Shown in pieces: positions 26,901-32,920 of a DNA stretch of 32,920 nucleotides. The stretch is from a virus, in IMG/VR virus record IMGVR_UViG_3300047560_001924, positions 1 to 32,920 of that record. One strand, written 5' to 3'. A program made the position numbers and the translations under genes. Below the pieces are notes generated by a model. That model was given only the letters and a program-made list of their open reading frames with translations, made no database searches and had not been told where the DNA came from. Position 1 is the stretch's first letter, and each line of letters starts with the position of its first letter.

Positions 26901-28322
26901 CAAATTGTTATACAAAATACAAATAACGGCTCAAGCGCATCAGCTAACTTGATTGTATCAAACAACAACGGAAGTGCTGGCAACTATTACGGTGAGTTTG
27001 GTATGAACAGTGGTACCTATACTGGTACTGGCGCATTTAGTGCTCCTAATGCTGTTTACCTAAGCTCACAGACTAGTGATTTAGTAATTGCCACTCAGAG
27101 CAACAGCGCAATTCACTTTGTAACCAACGGTGGCACTAATACCAGCGATGTATTGACAATCAGCGGAGCAGGTGTTGCTACATTTGCCAACACTATTGTA
27201 GGTAGTATCAACGGCAATGCAGGTACAGTAACCAATGGGGTTTATACAACAGATACCGGCACAGTGACCAATACTATGTTGGCGGGGTCAATTGCTAATA
27301 ACAAGTTGTCGAATAGTAGTGTAACTGTTGGTACAACGGCAATCGCACTAGGTGCTAGCTCAACTACACTAGCTGGGCTAACATCAGTAACCAGCACAAC
27401 GTTTGTGGGAGCATTAACAGGTAATGCAAGCACTGTAACAAATGGGGTTTACACAACAGACACTGGAACAGTTACCAATACCATGCTAGCTGGCTCTATT
27501 GCTAACAACAAACTATCCAACAGTTCAGTTACTATCAACGGTTCTACTATTAGCTTGGGTGGCACTGCTACCATAACAGCAGCAGCTGGTACATTGACTG
27601 GTACTACTCTAAATTCAACTGTAGTAAGTTCCAGCTTAACATCAGTTGGTACGCTATCTAACTTAACTGTTACTAACACAATTATTGGTAGTATAAGTGG
27701 CAACGCTGGAACAGTTACTAATGGATTCTATACAACAAGCTCATTTAATATAGGAACTACGTCAATTGCTGTTAACAGAGCAAGTGGTGCTCAATCATTA
27801 ACTGGAATTAGCATTGATGGAAATTCAGGAACTGCGACAAAGTTAGCAACTGCTCGTAACATTAACGGTGTATCATTTGATGGCACTGCTGATATCACTG
27901 TAACAGCCGCAGCAGGTACACTAACGGGTACAACACTAAACTCAACTGTAGTTACAAGTAGTTTAACAAGTGTTGGCACACTGATTAACTTAACAGTAAC
28001 TAATCCAATTTCTGGTTCAGTAACTGGTAGCTCTGGTTCAACTACTAACTTGGGCAATACAACATCAACGTTAATTGGTCAATTATCAATATCACCTTCC
28101 GCAGTTAACAAGAACAGTGCCTCTACGCAGACATTCACTTTGTCTGGATTAACAACAAGTCATAAGGTTGTTATTACTGGTAACACAGCACAAACATATG
28201 GATGCTTCATAACCAGTTCATGGGCTAGTGCTACAAATACGTTAAGTGTTCAATTTATGAACATCACTGGCGGTAACATAACACCACCTACAACAAATAT
28301 TTCTTATCACGCTTGGGTATAA
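23982..28322 (+). CDS. Tail-fibre-like protein (1446 aa)
   Basis: 1446 residues; the ATG overlaps the stop of the giant gene by one base (TAATG), with ribosome site GGGAGAG. The N-terminal KQVINIGQSVNDKTGDPIRT, then FGKVNDNFAELY, matches the giant protein's N-terminus, so both may dock to the same baseplate partner. A GEGEMWYDTNSGRLFIFYNN segment near residue 120 is a common phage fibre phrase. From about residue 850 the protein is built of repeats: TNTMLAGSI-x-N-x-KL-x-NSSVT, TITAAAGTLTG-x-TLN, and SSLTSVGTL-x-NLTV. The last 70 residues (STQTFTLSGLTTSHKVVITG...) look like a beta-sandwich tip. Glycine, serine and threonine dominate. Function: probable tail or side fibre. Confidence 0.88.
27234..27533 (+). 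repeat. Identical 31-residue repeat encoded by diverged DNA
   Basis: Residues 1085-1115 and 1154-1184 of the 1446-aa protein are the same, from NGVYTTDTGTVTN to LSNSSVT. The codons at 27234-27326 and 27441-27533 differ at 17 of 31 positions, always synonymously (for example TTG against CTA, AGT against TCA). Confidence 0.85.
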
Positions 28323-28324
28323 TA

Positions 28325-28600
28325 ATGTCTAAAGTCATCTGGATCAACCCTGTAGTTAAAGGGTCGTGCGACAGTCGAAAATGTGGCGCGGCTTGTTGCT
28401 ACTGCAAAGTCTATACTGATTCAGAAAACTATACAACACACCCATGTCCAGAATTAGATTTAGAAACACTTAAATGTAAAATTTACGATACTAGGCCGGA
28501 AGGTTGCAGAACGTACCCCAGCGTTTTGAGTTTTACATCAGCGAGCACATTTCCAAACTGTGGCTATTACTTAGAAGAAGATCAGACAACCACTGATTAA
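28325..28600 (+). CDS. YkgJ-like CxxCC iron/zinc-binding protein (91 aa)
   Basis: 91 residues from the ATG at 28325; four extra upstream codons are possible but the TAATAATG arrangement favours this start. The cysteines Cys15, Cys20, Cys24, Cys25, Cys27, Cys41, Cys51 and Cys61, and the phrases CGAACCYCK, PCPELD, CKIYDTRPEGCRTYP match the YkgJ (CxxCxxCC) family of small metal-cluster proteins of unclear biochemical role. It sits between fibre genes, an unexpected place. Fibre assembly, modification or a moron gene are the options. Confidence 0.82.
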   Translation: MSKVIWINPVVKGSCDSRKCGAACCYCKVYTDSENYTTHPCPELDLETLKCKIYDTRPEGCRTYPSVLSFTSASTFPNCGYYLEEDQTTTD

Positions 28601-28603
28601 ATA
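28596..28603 (+). promoter_or_regulatory. Possible late promoter ATTAAATA
   Basis: ATTAAATA overlaps the stop of the YkgJ-like gene and lies 20 bases before the ATG of the 323-aa fibre-type gene. It keeps the TAAATA core and the usual spacing. Confidence 0.45.
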
Positions 28604-28623
28604 TAAAGAACAAGGATAAAATT

Positions 28624-29595
28624 ATGGCATTAAATTTTCCACAAACTCCAGAACAAGGTGATATTTACGAAGCCGATAACGGCGTGAATTACTTGTTTGA
28701 CGGTATTAAATGGATGGGGTCTGCTAACCACTCAGGCGGCAGTGGGGGTAGTAGTACAATATCGTATAACGATTTAATTAACAAGCCAAGTATCCCATCA
28801 GATGTTTCAGATCTAACTGACACAGAAAATTTATTAGATGGCGGGACTGATCCAGTTTTTAATACTGTTACAGCTAACAACGGTTTGATAGGACCGCATA
28901 CTGATCAAGTTGGTTACCGATTCTCTGACTATGTTAGCGGACCTGCACCAGTTTCTGGAGAGACCAATACGTATCGTTGGATTTGGATGGATACTTCTCC
29001 AACCTTTCCAATGAACCAGATTGTTGCTGCCTTCCAATCAGTTGGCGCTAATAATTGGACTATATATCGCCGCAATCAAAATGGAGATACTGGAACTGTT
29101 GTCAACATAATTGATTTTCAGTATACTCCTGGTAGCAACAAGATCTTGAAGATTACAACATCCCAAGCAATGCCGCAGCCTTACGGCTATGACAGTGCCA
29201 CATTAACAAGCCCCGACTATGCCCAAGCAACTGCATCAAATTTAACATTAATTGCTGGTACACACACTTGGACGTTGGGTACTGATGGTACATTTAACTT
29301 GCCATTAGCTGTTAACGGAAAAGGCGTTATTCAAACCACTGGGGATTATTATTTCGATGCTGATGGTGCCATTTACAACTTCGGTGCTGATGGAGCATTC
29401 ACATTCCCAGACGGTACTGTACAAAACACAGCATACCAGACAACAACTGCTCCGAGCACTAGCAAAGGTGTTAGCGGAAACAAAGCAGGTATGGTTGCGT
29501 TTGATAGCGGTAACTTCTACTATTGTAAAACAGATTATACAAACGGTGCTGCTGACATTTGGGTCAAGACAGCATGGACAGGTACTAGCTGGTAA
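28624..29595 (+). CDS. Tail-fibre-like protein (323 aa)
   Basis: 323 residues with ribosome site AAGGA. The start LNFPQTPEQGDIYEADNGV followed by YLFDGIKWMG is a short phage fibre domain (P-x-x-P-x-x-G-D-x-Y ... Y-x-x-D-x-x-x-W). A glycine/serine hinge (GGSGGSS) follows, then INKPSIPSDVSDLTDTENLL, a phrase found in many T4-like fibre proteins. A fibre motif ADGAFTFPDGTVQNTAYQT lies near residue 265, and the protein ends in WVKTAWTGTSW. It probably forms part of the tail-tip or side fibre. The next gene starts 10 bases after the stop. Confidence 0.78.
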   Translation: MALNFPQTPEQGDIYEADNGVNYLFDGIKWMGSANHSGGSGGSSTISYNDLINKPSIPSDVSDLTDTENLLDGGTDPVFNTVTANNGLIGPHTDQVGYRFSDYVSGPAPVSGETNTYRWIWMDTSPTFPMNQIVAAFQSVGANNWTIYRRNQNGDTGTVVNIIDFQYTPGSNKILKITTSQAMPQPYGYDSATLTSPDYAQATASNLTLIAGTHTWTLGTDGTFNLPLAVNGKGVIQTTGDYYFDADGAIYNFGADGAFTFPDGTVQNTAYQTTTAPSTSKGVSGNKAGMVAFDSGNFYYCKTDYTNGAADIWVKTAWTGTSW

Positions 29596-29605
29596 GGAAT
29601 AAATT

Positions 29606-31264
29606 ATGCCTATTAAAAAAATTGAAATTGACGGATTAAATCCAGAACACCCATTAGCAACAGTTATTGATGAGATCAACGCCAACTTAGACAACGTTAT
29701 CGAGCACATTAACGGGATAGATGCCGAGACAGGGGTAGTGGGGGCAACTGGTGCAAAAGGTGACAAGGGTGAACCTGGGCAGCAGGGTATAGAAGGGCCG
29801 GCTGGTAAAGACGGAAAGGATGGTATTGATGGAAAAGACGGAAAAGATGGAAGCCCTGGACTTGATGGTCGAGATGGCAAGGATGGACTTCCCGGAGAAC
29901 AAGGTCCTGCTGGTAAGGACGGCAAAGATGGTAACGATGGTCAACCCGGACGAGATGGGCTTCCAGGCCGAGACGGTGTTGATGGCAAGGACGGTAAAGA
30001 CGGACTTCCAGGAATCCAAGGACCTAAAGGCGAAGCTGGAGCACAAGGTGTTCAAGGGCTTCCAGGTAAAGACGGCAAGGACGGTCTCCCAGGCACAGCT
30101 GGTAAAGATGGTTTGCCAGGCGCCACAGGTTCACAAGGTGTGGCAGGACCCGCTGGTGTCCAAGGTCCTGTAGGCCCTAAAGGCGATAAAGGAGATACGG
30201 GGCCAGTAGGATCTCCAGGTGCAATGAATTACAAAGTATATGCTCCTGGTAGAGTAACTGCTGTTAATGCTATTGGTAGAACTATTTTAAGCACAACATT
30301 TACCAGCACGGGTAATCCAGTAATGATTATCGTTACAGGCGATGCTAACCCCACAAGCCCAGGTTATATTGTTATGCAGATATTTAGAAACAGTAGTGCT
30401 ATTGGTATGAAGGTTCAAGCAGAATCGCTAAACGCTAACGTCAATGTGCCGTACTGTGTACAAACTGTAGACACTCCACCCGCAGGCACATATACTTACA
30501 GTATGCAGACTGTTACTGCGGTAGGCGGCAATTGGGACTTTGGTGAGCAAGATGGTCCCACAATGACCATTGTAGAATTAACTGGTGCCATTGGTCCAAC
30601 TGCTGGAACTGCTAATCAAGTAGTTTATAAAAACTCATCAAATGCAGCCGCTGGCAGTGATTCTCTTACATTTGATGGTACTAAATTGACTGTTCCTTAT
30701 CTAGTAGCTACATCACAGGGCGGCGATGAGGGCGGTGAGATAATGCTAGGTAAACCTGCTACAAATACTTCTTTGGGCGGGAACGGTGTTGTCATCGATG
30801 TTTTCCAAAATAGACTTCGTATTTTTGAACAAGGTGGTAGCAACAGGGGTGCGTATGTCGACTTAACAACTACTGCTGGCGCAGTGGGAACACCTTTAAA
30901 TAGAGGGTTTGCCAGCGGTTACGTAGATGCTGGACAGTTTGTAACATTAGACAATCTTAAATTTAGCGTAACAACAGGTGGGGCAAGAGGCTTATGTTGT
31001 GCAACAGTAACAGGCACCGCAACTCTTAGCATTTCTGCTAACTACGCATTTATTAGTGGTGATGCCGGAACCGCAACTACTTATCCGGGCTCCACTATGA
31101 CAACAACTCCTAGCGGATCATGGTTTGGATGGAGTTTCCCGAACGCAGGCGACGGGTCAACGTATCTAGTCAATGACTATACAAATCAGAAGTTCTACAG
31201 AGTTACACTAATGATTGGCGCTTACTATTTGAAGAACTTCATCAGCATTGAGAGATTGTACTAA
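29606..31264 (+). CDS. Collagen-like fibre protein (552 aa)
   Basis: 552 residues. A short N-terminal region (KKIEIDGLNPEHPLATVIDE, then a helix ANLDNVIEHI, probably a trimeriser) leads into an uninterrupted run of 54 Gly-X-Y triplets (residues 46-207), rich in GKDGKDG and GLPG. This is a collagen-type triple helix, seen in several phage and bacterial surface fibres. Lysine-aspartate pairs, which stabilise such helices without hydroxyproline, are frequent. The C-terminal 340 residues are a beta-rich knob with the fibre phrase KNSSNAAAGSDSLTFDGTKLTV. Expected role: a trimeric receptor-binding or decoration fibre. Confidence 0.9.
   Translation: MPIKKIEIDGLNPEHPLATVIDEINANLDNVIEHINGIDAETGVVGATGAKGDKGEPGQQGIEGPAGKDGKDGIDGKDGKDGSPGLDGRDGKDGLPGEQGPAGKDGKDGNDGQPGRDGLPGRDGVDGKDGKDGLPGIQGPKGEAGAQGVQGLPGKDGKDGLPGTAGKDGLPGATGSQGVAGPAGVQGPVGPKGDKGDTGPVGSPGAMNYKVYAPGRVTAVNAIGRTILSTTFTSTGNPVMIIVTGDANPTSPGYIVMQIFRNSSAIGMKVQAESLNANVNVPYCVQTVDTPPAGTYTYSMQTVTAVGGNWDFGEQDGPTMTIVELTGAIGPTAGTANQVVYKNSSNAAAGSDSLTFDGTKLTVPYLVATSQGGDEGGEIMLGKPATNTSLGGNGVVIDVFQNRLRIFEQGGSNRGAYVDLTTTAGAVGTPLNRGFASGYVDAGQFVTLDNLKFSVTTGGARGLCCATVTGTATLSISANYAFISGDAGTATTYPGSTMTTTPSGSWFGWSFPNAGDGSTYLVNDYTNQKFYRVTLMIGAYYLKNFISIERLY
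29741..30226 (+). repeat. Collagen Gly-X-Y repeat region, 54 triplets
   Basis: DNA encoding 54 consecutive Gly-X-Y triplets. Codon use varies between copies (GGT/GGA/GGC for glycine, AAA/AAG for lysine, GAC/GAT for aspartate), so copies are not DNA-identical. Confidence 0.93.
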
Positions 31265-31265
31265 C

Positions 31266-31273
31266 GGTAAATA
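31266..31273 (+). promoter_or_regulatory. Possible late promoter GGTAAATA
   Basis: GGTAAATA lies 18 bases before the ATG of the last gene, with ribosome site CGGAG between. It matches the spacing of the other motifs but has two mismatches to TATAAATA. Confidence 0.45.
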
Positions 31274-31291
31274 CAGTATACGGAGCAAATA

Positions 31292-32920
31292 ATGTCATTA
31301 AACGTGTGGACACAGCTATCTGGATACAGCTTGGGGACCTTTCCAGAAAGGAATCATATAGATGTACAATTACCAGTATCAAACGACACTGGTGTAACAT
31401 ATTCTATCATTTCAGGAAAATTACCAAGTGGGTTGTTTATCAATGGCGACAGGATACAAGGCAGCCCATACGTCGATGATAACACGTTGGACTACGAATT
31501 TTGTATTCGTGCATTAAGCAACGCAGGATTTTCTGATAGGACTCTTAAATTACACGTGAGCAATATTGCTGCTCCAGAGTTTATAACTCCAGCTGGTGAA
31601 CTGCCAGTGGGCGTACATAAACAGTTTTATGTATTGGATGGCAGCTATGTAAACTATCAAATTGAAGCGTTGGATATGAATCCAGTAGCTGGTCAAACAT
31701 TAAAATTTTACATTGATAACGATGGTGGTGAACTACCACCAGGTGTTACACTTTCAGATTCTGGCTTGTTGAATGGTTTTGTTGGGCCAGCATTAGTAGC
31801 ACCACTGGGTTCTCCCCATGTATTCACACTATCGTACAATTTCATAGTCACAGTTACTGATGGTATCAACTTTAACTATAGAACTTTTGAAATTTTTGTG
31901 GCAGATCCAGATGCATTTAGAGCTGACTCGTTGATGCGTGATGGCCTAGCTGGCAAATTTACATCTGATTCAACATTCTTGCAACAACCAGTGTGGTTAA
32001 CTGATAGTGCATTGGGGACTCATCGAGCAAATAACTACTTGACTATCCCAGTAGCATTGTATGATAATCAAAGTACTACTTTCCGTTTAGAAGCAACTAA
32101 TATGGAAATGTATGCATCTACATTCCAAGTCGCAAATACTGACAACCATGCAGGAAGCTACTATTTGACTATAACAAATGCGTCAAAAGCACCAATTGCT
32201 GGACAGTATTTTACATTTTTAAATTATCTTGACATAGACGATAGCACAGTTTACAGAATTTATTCAGTGGCAACCGTTTCAGGCGGTTATAGATTGCGTT
32301 TGACAACTCCACTAGCATATGACATTGACAATGGATTTACATTCTACATTGGATCGTTGAGTCAATTGCCACCAGGTATGAGTTTTGACCCAATTACTAG
32401 CGAAGTTTATGGCAGAGTTCCATATCAACCAGCAATTACTACAGAATATACATTTACAATTACTGCTATTAGGGCGTATGTCTTAAGTAATGAAACAGCA
32501 GTATCGTCACGAACATTTACTATTGACTTGTTGGGTGACATTACAAGTGAAATTATTTGGAATAGTCCAGATACATTGGGACCACTAGATGCAGACTATG
32601 TGTCTACTTTGAGCTTGGATGCGATTAGTTCAATTCCCGAAGCAATTGTTATCTATGAACAGGTTGATGGAACATTACCACCAGGGTTAACTCTTAGTTA
32701 TGACGGAGAACTCATTGGGTCAGTACCACAGTATTATAATGGAATTACTGGGGAACTTGGTTTAATTACTTTTGATGGTGGTACCACCGTATTTGATAAC
32801 AACACAACAACTTTTGATAGATCATTTAAGTTTACAGTGTCAGCAACAGATCAATATCAATACAGTGCAAAATCTAAAGAATTTACAATTTTAATTGATA
32901 CACCAAATACTGTTAAGTAT
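31292..32920 (+). CDS. Ig-like repeat virion protein, truncated by window edge (first 543 aa)
   Basis: Open from the ATG at 31292 to the last base. It starts SLNVWTQLSGYSLGTFPERN and contains several Ig-like units marked by the phrase L-P-P/S-G-(L/M/V)-x-(F/L): GKLPSGLFINGDRIQGSP, GELPPGVTLSDSGLLNG, SQLPPGMSFDP then VYGRVP, and GTLPPGLTLSYDGELIGSVP. This is the He_PIG-type putative Ig domain seen in surface adhesins and phage fibres. A late-type motif precedes it. The role is likely virion adhesion or structure. The C-terminus is missing. Confidence 0.82.
   Translation, partial: MSLNVWTQLSGYSLGTFPERNHIDVQLPVSNDTGVTYSIISGKLPSGLFINGDRIQGSPYVDDNTLDYEFCIRALSNAGFSDRTLKLHVSNIAAPEFITPAGELPVGVHKQFYVLDGSYVNYQIEALDMNPVAGQTLKFYIDNDGGELPPGVTLSDSGLLNGFVGPALVAPLGSPHVFTLSYNFIVTVTDGINFNYRTFEIFVADPDAFRADSLMRDGLAGKFTSDSTFLQQPVWLTDSALGTHRANNYLTIPVALYDNQSTTFRLEATNMEMYASTFQVANTDNHAGSYYLTITNASKAPIAGQYFTFLNYLDIDDSTVYRIYSVATVSGGYRLRLTTPLAYDIDNGFTFYIGSLSQLPPGMSFDPITSEVYGRVPYQPAITTEYTFTITAIRAYVLSNETAVSSRTFTIDLLGDITSEIIWNSPDTLGPLDADYVSTLSLDAISSIPEAIVIYEQVDGTLPPGLTLSYDGELIGSVPQYYNGITGELGLITFDGGTTVFDNNTTTFDRSFKFTVSATDQYQYSAKSKEFTILIDTPNTVKY

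Overview
The window looks like part of the genome of a large, lytic, T4-like (myovirus-type) phage of a Gram-negative bacterium. Three things support this. Giant tail-fibre-type genes fill the right half. A TAAATA-type late promoter motif (consensus NNTAAATA, close to T4 TATAAATA) recurs 17-20 nt before the start codons of several genes. T4-like replication and repair functions are present, such as an ATP-dependent DNA ligase. Two predicted lipoproteins with lipoboxes point to a host with an outer membrane. The DNA is moderately AT-rich and tightly packed, with many stop/start overlaps. No tRNA, integrase, IS element or CRISPR array was seen. The exact host cannot be read from this sequence.

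Left part (1-7300), all on the + strand. A membrane/lipoprotein cassette comes first: a 42-aa membrane peptide, a 43-aa entericidin-like lipoprotein, an LPP20-like lipoprotein and a two-helix membrane protein. A complete ClpP protease follows, and a hairpin closes the unit. Next is an HELIH metallopeptidase behind a late promoter, then an ATP-dependent DNA ligase behind a near-consensus sigma70 promoter. After these comes a run of small genes (one MazG-like), a conserved 277-aa phage protein and a 403-aa lysine-rich protein, ending at a UUCG-tetraloop terminator.

Middle part (7300-11900). A 491-aa fibre-type protein behind a late promoter is followed by a small membrane protein. QueD comes next, with its own sigma70 promoter and a structured leader in which one segment can pair either with an upstream hairpin arm or with the ribosome-binding site. 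Then come a small membrane protein, a UvdE-type UV-damage endonuclease and a DUF465-like coiled coil. A bidirectional terminator separates these from two minus-strand genes: a Lys/Ala/Pro-rich basic protein and a four-cysteine zinc-ribbon protein.

Right part (11900-32920) is an adhesion/structural block: a 4015-aa fibre protein, a 1446-aa fibre protein, a small CxxC-rich YkgJ-like protein, a 323-aa fibre-type protein, a collagen-like 552-aa protein and the start of an Ig-like-repeat protein that runs off the edge. Several of these are preceded by late motifs, which fits late expression of virion genes. Early/middle functions (ligase, queD) carry sigma70-like promoters.

The observations most worth following are the alternative-pairing leader of queD, the entericidin-like gene in a phage lipoprotein cassette, the nine-copy RD-Y-GG module of the giant fibre, and an exactly conserved 31-residue repeat whose two DNA copies differ at about 17 of 31 codons, all synonymously.
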